The notes beneath the pieces are model-generated. The model saw only the letters and a program-made list of their open reading frames with translations. It was not told the DNA's origin and searched no databases. DNA of 13,061 bases, taken from NCBI GenBank assembly GCA_003565055.1, contig PXDM01000413.1:1-13061 (forward strand), given 5' to 3'. Shown here piece after piece: positions 1 to 6,552 of the stretch. Every line of letters starts with the position of its first letter. The stretch's first letter is position 1. A program made the translations under genes and the position numbers. Source of the DNA: Paracoccaceae bacterium. Its GTDB lineage: Bacteria > Pseudomonadota > Alphaproteobacteria > Rhodobacterales > Rhodobacteraceae.

Positions 1-936
1 GCCGCCGATGTGGCCGCCGCCGTCACGACCGCCCCATGGGATGATCAGGACGCGCTCGCCGCTTTCGCCGCCGCTGTCGATGTGATCACCTTCGAATTCG
101 AGAACATCCCCACTCAAACGCTCGATTTTCTGGAGCCGCTGCGCCCGATCAGGCCGGGCCGCAAGGCGCTGGCCGTGTCGCAGGACCGGCTGCATGAAAA
201 AGCCTTCCTGCGCGATCTGGGGCTGCTGACCGCGCCCTTCGCTGCAGTGGGCAGCGAAGCGGATCTGCGCGATGCCGTGGCGCGCATCGGCACGCCCGCA
301 ATCCTCAAGACACGGCGCATGGGCTATGATGGCAAAGGTCAGGCGCGTCTTGGCGGGGCCGCAGATCAGAGCGCGGCCTGGGCGGCGATGTCGGGCAATG
401 ACGCGATCCTCGAGGGCTTCATCGACTTCACGCGCGAGGTCTCGGTGATCGCAGCACGCGGGCTGCATGGCGATGTGGCGGCGTTCGATCCGGGCGAGAA
501 CTTGCACAAAGACGGCATTTTGCGCGAAACCCGCGTGCCTGCACAATTGACCGGCGCCCAACGCAGCGATGCCGTATTAATGGCCGCCAAGATATTGAAC
601 GCGCTGGATTATGTCGGTGTACTCGGGGTGGAGTTATTCGTGACGAATGGCGGTCTCGTGGTTAATGAGATCGCGCCGCGCGTGCACAATTCCGGCCATT
701 GGACCCAAAACGGTTGTGCTGTTGATCAGTTCGAGCAACATATCCGCGCGATTGCCGGCCTGCCGCTCGGCGATGGAGGGCGGCACGCTGATATCGTGAT
801 GGAAAACCTGATCGGGGAAGATGTCGCGCGCCTGCCGGAGCTATGGAAGGCCAAGGATGTGGCGGTCCATCTCTATGGCAAATCCGAAACCCGTCCGGGG
901 CGCAAAATGGGCCATGTCAATCGCATCCTGCGCTGA
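1..936 (+). CDS. purK: N5-carboxyaminoimidazole ribonucleotide synthase (PurK), 5'-truncated
   Basis: PurK is an ATP-grasp enzyme that makes N5-carboxyaminoimidazole ribonucleotide from AIR, bicarbonate and ATP in cytoplasmic de novo purine synthesis. The open frame runs in from the left edge, so the true start and roughly the first 40-50 residues are missing; the GTG at position 10 is internal. Visible landmarks, in order, are FEFENIP near residue 31, SQDRLHEKAFL, the ATP-grasp loop KTRRMGYDGKGQ, EGFIDFTREVSV, and the metal/substrate stretch NEIAPRVHNSGHWTQNG followed by DQFEQHIRAI. All are typical of PurK and the C-terminus looks complete. purE is often directly upstream in this group, but that side is outside the window. 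The gene converges on the hydrolase gene with only 6 bp between the stop codons. Confidence 0.96.
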   Translation, partial: AADVAAAVTTAPWDDQDALAAFAAAVDVITFEFENIPTQTLDFLEPLRPIRPGRKALAVSQDRLHEKAFLRDLGLLTAPFAAVGSEADLRDAVARIGTPAILKTRRMGYDGKGQARLGGAADQSAAWAAMSGNDAILEGFIDFTREVSVIAARGLHGDVAAFDPGENLHKDGILRETRVPAQLTGAQRSDAVLMAAKILNALDYVGVLGVELFVTNGGLVVNEIAPRVHNSGHWTQNGCAVDQFEQHIRAIAGLPLGDGGRHADIVMENLIGEDVARLPELWKAKDVAVHLYGKSETRPGRKMGHVNRILR

Positions 937-946
937 GGCGTCTCAG
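933..946. repeat. Small inverted repeat containing both convergent stop codons
   Basis: CTGAG-GCGT-CTCAG is a perfect 5-bp inverted repeat with a 4-nt loop. The purK TGA (934-936) lies in the left arm and the opposing hydrolase TGA (943-945) lies in the right arm. It could form a short hairpin at the 3' end of both transcripts. There is no T-run on either side, so it is not a standard intrinsic terminator, and five base pairs may be chance. Confidence 0.3.
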
Positions 947-1665
947 GGATTGGCGATCTTGCGCAGTGCATTCGCCAGCGTCATGCCGTGATCGAAGACC
1001 CCGTTGCGCAGGAATTCGAGCACTTCCGCGATGACCATGGGATTGTTCATCATGAAGGTATGCGTCACGGGCAGGGTGATGTGATCGTCCATCCCGGCGA
1101 GTTTCGTGCTCTCGACGGAGACTTTGCCATCGTCATCGCCCTCGATCAGAGCAGAGGTGAGCGGGTTGAGCGACATGTCCCCCGCGATGATGCCCAAATC
1201 ATAGCTTGCAAAGTCGGGCAAGGTATTGGGCGCCGCGTCATGGCTGGTGCCCAGTTCCAACCCGGCAGGACCGTTCATCCATGAAAAGGCTTCGATATCG
1301 GAGAAGAAATCGACCAGTTCCGAGCCATGATTGGGCGGGGCCATCATGACGACACGGCCCATATTCTCGGGCCGATTCCGGTCCAGCCAGCCGCGCGCCA
1401 AGATGCCGCCCATCGAATGGGTCACGAAATGCACAGTGCCCTCGCCGCATTTCTCGACGGCGATGCCGACATGTTCCATCAAATCCGCGATCGGCGCGGC
1501 GCGGGAGGGGTAGCCATGATTGACGACTTCATAGCCGTGCAGCGTCAGCGCTTCCTCCATGACGCGCATGGAGTTCTCGGAGCGTGCGAGGCCGTGCAAA
1601 AGCACGACGCAATCCGCAAGCGCCGGGGCAGGGGTCAGAAAAAGGGCTGTCACAAGGGCTCTCAT
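943..1665 (-). CDS. Secreted alpha/beta hydrolase, lipase/PGAP1-like
   Basis: This 240-residue protein is predicted to be an exported serine esterase or lipase. Residues 1-17 look like a short Sec signal peptide ending ALA before Asp-Cys. The fold landmarks are the oxyanion-loop VLLHG (residues 21-25), the nucleophile elbow VTHSMGG with likely catalytic Ser84, a probable acid at Asp179 in EGDDDGKVS, and a probable catalytic His202 in THTFM. The first glycine of the usual GxSxG is threonine here, which is common in this PGAP1/triacylglycerol-lipase-like branch. Substrate cannot be told from sequence. The ATG at 1663-1665 has only a weak GAG three bases upstream as a ribosome site. It is divergent from the NUDIX gene with a gap of about 50 bp and convergent with purK, so it is probably monocistronic. 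The Cys19 after the signal peptide has no proper lipobox. Confidence 0.85.
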   Translation of the reverse strand: MRALVTALFLTPAPALADCVVLLHGLARSENSMRVMEEALTLHGYEVVNHGYPSRAAPIADLMEHVGIAVEKCGEGTVHFVTHSMGGILARGWLDRNRPENMGRVVMMAPPNHGSELVDFFSDIEAFSWMNGPAGLELGTSHDAAPNTLPDFASYDLGIIAGDMSLNPLTSALIEGDDDGKVSVESTKLAGMDDHITLPVTHTFMMNNPMVIAEVLEFLRNGVFDHGMTLANALRKIANP

Positions 1666-1717
1666 AGCTCAGATATAGGGGCAGGATTAACGTTCTACCA
1701 TAGGGTATGTGAAGGAT

Positions 1718-2173
1718 ATGACAAAACCGAGATTAGCCGTGCGCGCGATCATTCTGCATGCAAATCGCCTGCTCATGGTGAATGCTTGGCCCGACGGCAA
1801 AAGCGATCTTTGGTGCGCGCCCGGCGGCGGGGTCGAAGCGGGCCAATCCCTGCCCGACAACCTGCGCCGAGAGGTTCAGGAAGAATGCGGGCTGACCATC
1901 GCCGTGGGCGCGCCCTGTCTGGTCAATGAGTTCCATGACCCGGCGGGCAGTTTCCATCAGGTCGATATCTATTTCCATGCCGAGATCATCGCAGGCGCGC
2001 TCGATCCGGCATGGCGCGACCCCGAGGGCGTCGTCACAACACGGCGTTTCGTGAGCGAAGCCGAATTGTGCGCGATGCGCTACAAGCCCGACTGCCTGCC
2101 CGAGTTGGCATGGGGGCGCGCCGCCAGAACAAGCCGCGCGCTCTATGACCCGCTCGAGCCGATCATCCGTTAA
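1718..2173 (+). CDS. NUDIX hydrolase
   Basis: NUDIX proteins hydrolyse nucleoside diphosphates linked to another group; the substrate here is unknown. The 151-residue protein carries the NUDIX box from Gly37 to Leu59, with the catalytic REVQEECGL core (Arg51, Glu52, Glu55, Glu56) intact. The upstream glutamate of the G-x5-E part is glutamine (Gln43, in GQS). A beta strand RLAVRAIILHANRLLMVNAW precedes the box, as in MutT-like single-domain members. Start choice is uncertain. ATG at 1718 has AAGGA ending only one base before it, whereas an in-frame GTG at 1709 has AGGG three bases upstream and would add three residues. Its TAA (2171-2173) overlaps the opposing trxB stop. It has no operon partner on its strand. 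Confidence 0.88.
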   Translation: MTKPRLAVRAIILHANRLLMVNAWPDGKSDLWCAPGGGVEAGQSLPDNLRREVQEECGLTIAVGAPCLVNEFHDPAGSFHQVDIYFHAEIIAGALDPAWRDPEGVVTTRRFVSEAELCAMRYKPDCLPELAWGRAARTSRALYDPLEPIIR

Positions 2174-3111
2174 TCATGCCCGGCGAGAAACTTCTCGGCG
2201 TCGAGCGCGGCCATGCAGCCCATCCCTGCGCTGGTCACGGCCTGCCGATAAGTGTGGTCGGTCAGATCGCCCGCAGCAAAGACACCGGGGATGGAAGTGC
2301 GGGTGCTGCCGGGTTCGACCCAGACATAGCCGCCCTCCTGCATCTTCAGCTGGTCCTTGACCAGATCGCTCGCGGGGCTGTGGCCGATGGCGATGAAAAC
2401 CCCGGCGGCGGGCAGATCCTGCGTCGCATCCGTGCTGACATGGCGCAGCCGCACACCTTCGACACCGGGGGCCGTGCCGTCGCCCAGCACTTCGTCCAGC
2501 GTATGATCCCAGATGGTCTCGATCTTGGGATGGTTCAGCAGCCGGTGCTGCAGGATTTTCTCGGCGCGCAGGCTGTCACGGCGATGCACCAGCGTCACCT
2601 TGGAGGCGAAATTGGTCAGAAACAGCGCCTCTTCGACTGCCGTATTGCCGCCGCCCACCACCACGACCTCCTTGCCCCGATAGAAAAAACCGTCGCAGGT
2701 CGCGCAGGCCGAAACGCCCATACCCTTGTATTTCTCCTCTGACGGCAGGCCAAGCCAGCGCGCCTGTGCGCCGGTCGCGAGGATCACGGCATCCGCCGTA
2801 TAGGTCGCGCCGCTGTCACCCTGGGCGCGGAAAGGCCGCGCGGACAGGTCAAGCGCGCTGATGTGATCCGTGATCACTTCCGTCCCCATTTCACGCGCAT
2901 GGGCTTCCATCCGCACCATCAGATCCGGTCCCGTCACCATGGTATCACCGGGCCAGTTCTCGACCTCGGTCGTGATGGTCAATTGCCCGCCGGGCTGGAT
3001 CCCCTGCACCAAGAGCGGCGACAGCATCGCGCGCGCGCCATAGACGCCGGCTGTGTAGCCTGCGGGGCCGGAGCCGATGATCAGAAGTTTGGTATGGCGC
3101 TGTTCGGACAT
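2170..3111 (-). CDS. trxB: Thioredoxin-disulfide reductase (TrxB)
   Basis: TrxB is a cytoplasmic FAD enzyme that passes electrons from NADPH to thioredoxin. The 313-residue protein has the family's normal length. It shows the FAD-binding GSGPAG (residues 13-18), the redox-active ACATCDG with Cys136 and Cys139, the NADPH-binding GGGNTA (153-158), HRRDSLRA (176-183, arginines that suit NADPH) and the second FAD motif GDLTDHTYRQA (281-291). The frame is open for a further 19 residues upstream, but that extension (CLPRQCLDCARH...) is unlike the family, and MSEQRHTKLLIIG at 3111 fits homologues; GGGG lies about 5 bases before this ATG. The gene is divergent from the Lrp-family regulator across 169 bp, and a candidate promoter lies 20-60 bp upstream. 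Confidence 0.97.
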   Translation of the reverse strand: MSEQRHTKLLIIGSGPAGYTAGVYGARAMLSPLLVQGIQPGGQLTITTEVENWPGDTMVTGPDLMVRMEAHAREMGTEVITDHISALDLSARPFRAQGDSGATYTADAVILATGAQARWLGLPSEEKYKGMGVSACATCDGFFYRGKEVVVVGGGNTAVEEALFLTNFASKVTLVHRRDSLRAEKILQHRLLNHPKIETIWDHTLDEVLGDGTAPGVEGVRLRHVSTDATQDLPAAGVFIAIGHSPASDLVKDQLKMQEGGYVWVEPGSTRTSIPGVFAAGDLTDHTYRQAVTSAGMGCMAALDAEKFLAGHD

Positions 3112-3133
3112 GAAGACCCCGTGAAACCTGTGT

Positions 3134-3168
3134 CGGGCGCAATCTAAACACTGGCGCGGCAAGCACAA
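3134..3168 (-). promoter_or_regulatory. Candidate trxB promoter
   Basis: Read on the minus strand, TTGTGC (3168-3163) and TAGATT (3146-3141) are separated by 16 bp. This matches three of six -35 positions (TTG) and four of six -10 positions. A start near 3134 would give a leader of about 23 nt before the trxB ATG. The inverted repeat at 3157-3181 covers the -35 box and an ATTGCGC copy overlaps the -10 box. Only sequence matching supports it. Confidence 0.4.
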
Positions 3169-3247
3169 GAGGCGCTTGCCGTGACCATTCGCGGCGAAAA
3201 GAAATTGCGCTTTCTTGAAATATTATTGCGCAGCCTGCGCCCTGCGC
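3137..3247. repeat. Cluster of ATTGCGC / TGCGC repeats in the trxB-regulator intergenic region
   Basis: ATTGCGC occurs exactly at 3204-3210 and 3225-3231, 21 bp apart start to start (two helical turns). It occurs inverted as GCGCAAT at 3137-3143. Directly after the third copy come GCGCAG-C-CTGCGC (3228-3240, an inverted repeat) and CCTGCGC twice in tandem (3234-3247). Three copies of a 7-mer in 169 bp is far more than chance would give. Lrp/AsnC proteins bind as multimers to phased sites, so this could be an autoregulatory array. Confidence 0.45.
3157..3181. promoter_or_regulatory. Perfect 8-bp inverted repeat, candidate operator between trxB and the Lrp-family gene
   Basis: CGGCAAGC (3157-3164) and GCTTGCCG (3174-3181) are exact reverse complements separated by 9 bp, so the arm centres are 17 bp apart. 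The site sits in the divergent promoter region and overlaps the candidate trxB -35 box, which is a typical place for a repressor or activator dimer site. Which protein would bind is unknown; the adjacent Lrp-family regulator is one candidate. Confidence 0.5.
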
Positions 3248-3280
3248 GTAAAGAAGTGGAAAAAACGGGAGTGCTGAGGA

Positions 3281-3781
3281 ATGTCGGGCGGCAAGCTTGA
3301 TCATATAGATCGCAGAATCTTGGCCGAGTTGCAGGCGGATGGTCGGATGACCAATGTGGAATTGGCCAAACGCGTCGGAATTTCCGCGCCGCCCTGTCTG
3401 CGCCGCGTGCGCACGCTGGAAGAAGCAGGCTTCATCCGCGGCTATCACGCGCAGGTCAATGCGCGCGATCTCGGCTTCGAGGTGCAAGTATTCGCCATGG
3501 TCGGGCTGAATTCGCAGGCCGAGGCGGACCTGTCGCGCTTCGAGCAACGCTGCGCCGCCTGGCCGCTGGTCCGTGAATGCCACATGCTCAATGGTGAGAT
3601 TGATTTCATCCTGAAATGCGTGGCGCCCGACCTGTCGAGCTTCCATTCGTTCCTGACAGAAGAATTGCTGGCCGCCGAGAATGTGATCACAGTCAAGACC
3701 TCGCTCGTGATCCGCTGCGCGAAGGCGGAACCCGGCGTGCCTTTCGATGTTCTCGAAGCGCGGACTGCCGAGATCGACTGA
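3281..3781 (+). CDS. Lrp/AsnC-family transcriptional regulator
   Basis: This 166-residue protein has the standard Lrp/AsnC layout. An N-terminal helix-turn-helix covers residues 7-50 (DHIDRRILAELQADGRMTN followed by ELAKRVGIS and a recognition helix with CLRRVRTLEEAGFIRGY). A linker strand leads to a C-terminal RAM ligand-binding/oligomerisation domain (about residues 65-145), which includes LNGEIDFILKCV. Such proteins form dimers to octamers and respond to amino acids; the ligand cannot be read here. ATG at 3281 has CGGGAG nine bases upstream, a better ribosome site than the GAGGA that abuts the start. It is divergent from trxB and probably regulates itself, possibly trxB too, through the repeats in between. 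It converges on the AAA ATPase gene, with 29 bp between the ends. Confidence 0.93.
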   Translation: MSGGKLDHIDRRILAELQADGRMTNVELAKRVGISAPPCLRRVRTLEEAGFIRGYHAQVNARDLGFEVQVFAMVGLNSQAEADLSRFEQRCAAWPLVRECHMLNGEIDFILKCVAPDLSSFHSFLTEELLAAENVITVKTSLVIRCAKAEPGVPFDVLEARTAEID

Positions 3782-3805
3782 CGCCGGATCACGACAGCAC
3801 GCGTG

Positions 3806-3821
3806 TCCTGCTACCGCAGGA
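3806..3821. terminator. Weak hairpin at the convergent ends of the regulator and the AAA ATPase gene
   Basis: TCCTGC-TACC-GCAGGA is a perfect 6-bp stem with a 4-nt loop, and the ATPase TAG (3811-3813) lies at the loop edge. On the plus strand it follows the regulator stop by 24 nt and is trailed by TCGTTTCG, a poor T-tract. It may help end the regulator transcript but is not a textbook terminator. Confidence 0.3.
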
Positions 3822-5121
3822 TCGTTTCGTCGCGCACGAACATGTTTTTCCAGGCGCGATCAATCAAGGTCGGGGTCATGTGATAGGGCTTGCCCTCGAA
3901 TTCACAGATGGCAATGATCTGATCAATCAGGAACACCGGCTGATAGTTGGAATACACATTCCGGATTTCAGGGTATTTATTCTGGATCAGGTGGACGACG
4001 GCTTCCTCATCCAGAGGAATTTTGCGTTTCTTCGCGACCAATGCGAAGATCTTCAGGAAATCCGCCTGATCGGGCCCGTCAATCTTGATCTTGTAGAAGA
4101 TCCGCCGCAGCGCCGCCTGATCGAAAATGTCATTTGGGTGGAAATTGGTCGAGAAGATCACCAGCGTGTCGAAGGGCACGACGAATTTCTCACCCGATTG
4201 CAACGCGAGGATGTCGTAGCCCATTTCCATCGGGACGATCCAGCGGTTGACGATGGCCTGCGGTGGTTCTTCCTGGCGCCCCAGGTCGTCGATGATGAAG
4301 ACGCCCCCTGTCGCCTTGAATTGCAGCGGGGCCTGATAGGTGCGTGAAACCGGGTTAAATCTCAGATCGAGCATGTCGAGCGTCAATTCGCCGCCTGTGA
4401 TCACAGTGGGGCGCTCGCAATAGACATAGCGATTGTCGAAGCGGTTGCCGGTCTGGCGCAGCAGAGACGGGTTGTCGTCCGAGGTCTCGGCGACAGTGTG
4501 GACGATGGGATCATAGACGCTGATGATCTGCCCGGCATGCACCACAGCGCGGGGCACGTAGATCCGGTCGCCCATCGCCGCGCGGATCCCGTTCGAGATC
4601 GAGGATTTCCCGTTGCCGGGCGGGCCGTAGAGCAGGATCGAGCGTCCGAAACTGACAGCGGGCCCGAGATCATCGAGCAAGGATGGCGGCAAGACCAGAT
4701 CGCCCATCGCGATCTTGAGTTGGCGGCGTGTGATCTGGATATTGCGGATCGACTGCTGCGCAATCTGGCGTTCATATAGATCCAGAGGCACTGGCATCGC
4801 CCCGTAATATTCTGATTGGCTCAGCGCATCGAGCGCGCGGGCCTTGCCGGCCTCGGTCAGCTGAAAGCTGGCCTCTGACGAAGAGGTGGCAGACACGGTT
4901 GCAATCGCCTCGATCAGTCTTTCGCCGCGCGCGATGTCGATCAGCTCGATGGTCTGGGGGATCGGCAGGCAGATGGTGCGCGCAACTTCCGTCACTTTGG
5001 TCAGCGACATGCGGAACATGGTCTTGAGAAGGATGTCCTTCATCAGCACCACTGTCAGCCCTGTAGCTTCCAGGCTTTTGGGCACGGGGGGGGATGTAAT
5101 ATGTCCGGTCTCGATATTCAT
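3811..5121 (-). CDS. AAA ATPase linked to the tad cluster
   Basis: This is a 436-residue cytoplasmic P-loop ATPase of the broad AAA+/MoxR-like class, precise role unknown. Residues 1-110 form a winged-helix-like N-terminal region. Then come the Walker A GPPGNGKS (166-173, Lys172), a Walker B FIIDDLG with Asp278-Asp279 (the usual second Glu is Asp), sensor-1-like FSTNFHP (Asn326) and likely arginine-finger residues Arg339-Arg340. The C-terminal helical part runs to 436. ATG at 5121 has GGGGAG seven bases upstream. It is the last gene of the minus-strand run, 53 nt after the prepilin peptidase, so it is likely co-transcribed with the pilus genes. It is not one of the standard Tad motors (CpaF and CpaE are both present), so it may act as a chaperone, remodeller or regulator; this is inference. 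Confidence 0.85.
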   Translation of the reverse strand: MNIETGHITSPPVPKSLEATGLTVVLMKDILLKTMFRMSLTKVTEVARTICLPIPQTIELIDIARGERLIEAIATVSATSSSEASFQLTEAGKARALDALSQSEYYGAMPVPLDLYERQIAQQSIRNIQITRRQLKIAMGDLVLPPSLLDDLGPAVSFGRSILLYGPPGNGKSSISNGIRAAMGDRIYVPRAVVHAGQIISVYDPIVHTVAETSDDNPSLLRQTGNRFDNRYVYCERPTVITGGELTLDMLDLRFNPVSRTYQAPLQFKATGGVFIIDDLGRQEEPPQAIVNRWIVPMEMGYDILALQSGEKFVVPFDTLVIFSTNFHPNDIFDQAALRRIFYKIKIDGPDQADFLKIFALVAKKRKIPLDEEAVVHLIQNKYPEIRNVYSNYQPVFLIDQIIAICEFEGKPYHMTPTLIDRAWKNMFVRDETILR

Positions 5122-5148
5122 GGGGCGCTCCCCTTTGGCTGATACGGA

Positions 5149-5174
5149 AGAATTCAGGTGATTCGTGAAATTCT
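5149..5174 (-). repeat. Intercistronic hairpin after the prepilin peptidase stop
   Basis: AGAATTCA (5149-5156) pairs with TGAAATTCT (5166-5174) with one bulged base and a 9-nt loop. In the minus-strand transcript the hairpin starts immediately after the prepilin peptidase TAG and lies within the 53-nt gap before the AAA ATPase gene. No T-run follows. It may be an RNA processing or stability element, or chance. Confidence 0.3.
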
Positions 5175-5678
5175 CTAAGCGGTAGTATTTCCGAAGACTG
5201 TGGCGAGGATGAGGTAGAACAGAAGGCTTGGCCCCAGCGCCAACCCCATCGGGAATTCGCGCCGGTGCCAGCTTTCCCAGCCGGGGGCGAGCCGCTGAGT
5301 GGCCGGGATTGACCGCGCAAGCCGGTGTGCAATAAAGCTCACGATCGTGACGCTGGCGAGCAGCATCAGAAACAGGCTCAGATCGCCCAGCGCGATGAAG
5401 GGCGCCATGGCCGCCGCGAATTTCGCATCGCCACCGCCCATCAACCCGGCCATGCTAAGCGCGAATCCCAGCGCCAGGACAACCGCGAGACTCAACCAGC
5501 CCCAGGCCCACGATTGGAAGGGCAGGGCGATGAAGCCGATGACCAGATAGACCGCGACCAGCGCCAGCACTGCATTATTGTGGATTTTCATCCACTTCAT
5601 ATCCGTCCACGCCACCCAGAGCGAGATCGGCGCGACGAAGGGCAGAAGCCACAAGGCGCTTGTTGCATTGAGATGCAT
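5175..5678 (-). CDS. cpaA: Type IV prepilin peptidase, CpaA/TadV family (A24)
   Basis: This inner-membrane aspartic protease removes the leader of Flp pilin and pseudopilin precursors. The 167-residue protein is the short CpaA/TadV form, without the N-terminal methylase domain of PilD. The two catalytic aspartates are visible: Asp26 in WTDMKWMKIHN and Asp84 in GGGDAKF. Hydrophobic segments at about 8-24, 37-54, 60-79, 88-116 and 143-163 are consistent with a polytopic membrane protein. The frame is open nine residues further (to 5705) and would overlap the upstream TadD gene. ATG at 5678 is preferred because it lies 4 nt after that gene's TAG and gives a normal N-terminus. This spacing suggests translational coupling. 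Confidence 0.93.
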   Translation of the reverse strand: MHLNATSALWLLPFVAPISLWVAWTDMKWMKIHNNAVLALVAVYLVIGFIALPFQSWAWGWLSLAVVLALGFALSMAGLMGGGDAKFAAAMAPFIALGDLSLFLMLLASVTIVSFIAHRLARSIPATQRLAPGWESWHRREFPMGLALGPSLLFYLILATVFGNTTA

Positions 5679-5682
5679 CGCC

Positions 5683-6531
5683 CTAGCCCTGACCTTCGAG
5701 CGCACGCATCGCGCGGACGGCTTCTTCGTAATGCTGCGGATGGGTGTCGATGGCCTCGGCGAGCAAGGTGCGCCCGATGGTCGTATCCCCCTGCCGTATG
5801 GCCGCGATGGCCATCGTATAAAGCAGCTTGGCGCGCTCCTGCTGGCTCATCCGGATCAGCGGCAGGCTGTAGTTGCGTTGCCCGGCGCGCGCCAAGGCCA
5901 GATTATTCTTGGCCGTAAACATGTTCGGATCGTGCTGGAGCGCCTGATTGAAGAGCGGCTCCGCCTCGCGCGGGTTGCCACGCGTCAGCTTGGAAAATCC
6001 CCAGTTGTTGAGCACGTTGGCCGGGCGCGTGGTCAGGCCTGCCGCCGTCTCGTAGAAATGATCGGCGCGCGACCATTGTTCCTTGCTATCGGCCATCATC
6101 GCTTCCAGCCGATAGCGGTCGAAGCTCTCATGCGTCGGTGGGATGGCGTTCAGCGTCGCTTCGGCCTCGTCCCAGTTATTCGCGCGGATATAGGCATCCG
6201 CAAGCATCACGCGGTCGTCATTCTCGGCATCGGGATGGGCGACGACTTTGCGCCAGACCGGAAGGGCTTCGGAAACGCGCCCGGCGCGGACGAGAGAACG
6301 GGCCAAGCCACGTAATGAGGTCAGATTGTCGGGGTCATCTTCAAGCTGCAGGGCAAAGAAATTCACCGCCTCCGCCGGATCGCCTGCCGCCAGCATCAGT
6401 TCAGCCATGTTTTGCTGATCCACCGCCGTCACGCTGTCAATCGCCCGGGTGACGCTTGCTTTGCTGCTGTCTTCACATCCAGCCAGCATTACACTGCTCG
6501 AAAGCAGCGCGATCAGAATAGTGTGGCGCAT
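5683..6531 (-). CDS. tadD: TadD-like TPR lipoprotein of the tad pilus locus
   Basis: This 282-residue protein has a lipoprotein signal peptide with lipobox LAGC, which puts the lipidated cysteine at residue 19. The rest is helical tetratricopeptide repeats. The clearest are around 43-100 (AELMLAAGDPAEAVNFFALQ), 107-130, and 173-215, where NNWGFSKLTRGNPREAEPLF and KNNLALARAGQ match the TadD pattern. The C-terminal MAIAAIRQGDTTIGRTLLAEA looks like one more repeat. TadD is a periplasm-facing lipoprotein needed for Tad pilus assembly, and in related type IV systems TPR lipoproteins pilot the secretin. ATG at 6531 has AAGGA seven bases upstream. It lies 21 nt after the preceding TPR gene and 4 nt before cpaA, within a tight operon. 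Confidence 0.88.
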   Translation of the reverse strand: MRHTILIALLSSSVMLAGCEDSSKASVTRAIDSVTAVDQQNMAELMLAAGDPAEAVNFFALQLEDDPDNLTSLRGLARSLVRAGRVSEALPVWRKVVAHPDAENDDRVMLADAYIRANNWDEAEATLNAIPPTHESFDRYRLEAMMADSKEQWSRADHFYETAAGLTTRPANVLNNWGFSKLTRGNPREAEPLFNQALQHDPNMFTAKNNLALARAGQRNYSLPLIRMSQQERAKLLYTMAIAAIRQGDTTIGRTLLAEAIDTHPQHYEEAVRAMRALEGQG

Positions 6532-6552
6532 TTTCGCGTCCTTTACTGCTCT

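Noticed and set aside
2176..2742. Plus-strand open frame opposite trxB
   Set aside because: It is the reverse-strand shadow of trxB; no domain or ribosome site supports it.
3112..3168. Longer trxB with 19 extra N-terminal residues
   Set aside because: The extension is unlike thioredoxin reductases, would cover the candidate promoter, and the internal ATG at 3111 gives a normal N-terminus.
3221..3226. TATTAT as the -10 box of the Lrp-family gene
   Set aside because: No TTGACA-like element lies 16-18 bp upstream; the only TTGCGC nearby is 10 bp away.
3798..3805. CACGCGTG palindrome between the convergent regulator and ATPase ends
   Set aside because: An 8-bp palindrome in GC-rich DNA is common by chance and has no promoter context.
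3616..4347. Plus-strand open frame running from the regulator into the AAA ATPase region
   Set aside because: It overlaps the end of the regulator in another frame and is antisense to the ATPase, with no family-like sequence.
5578..6315. Long plus-strand open frame opposite the TadD-like and prepilin peptidase genes
   Set aside because: It is antisense to two well-supported genes, its translation is arginine- and histidine-rich with no recognisable domain, and it looks like a GC-rich shadow frame.
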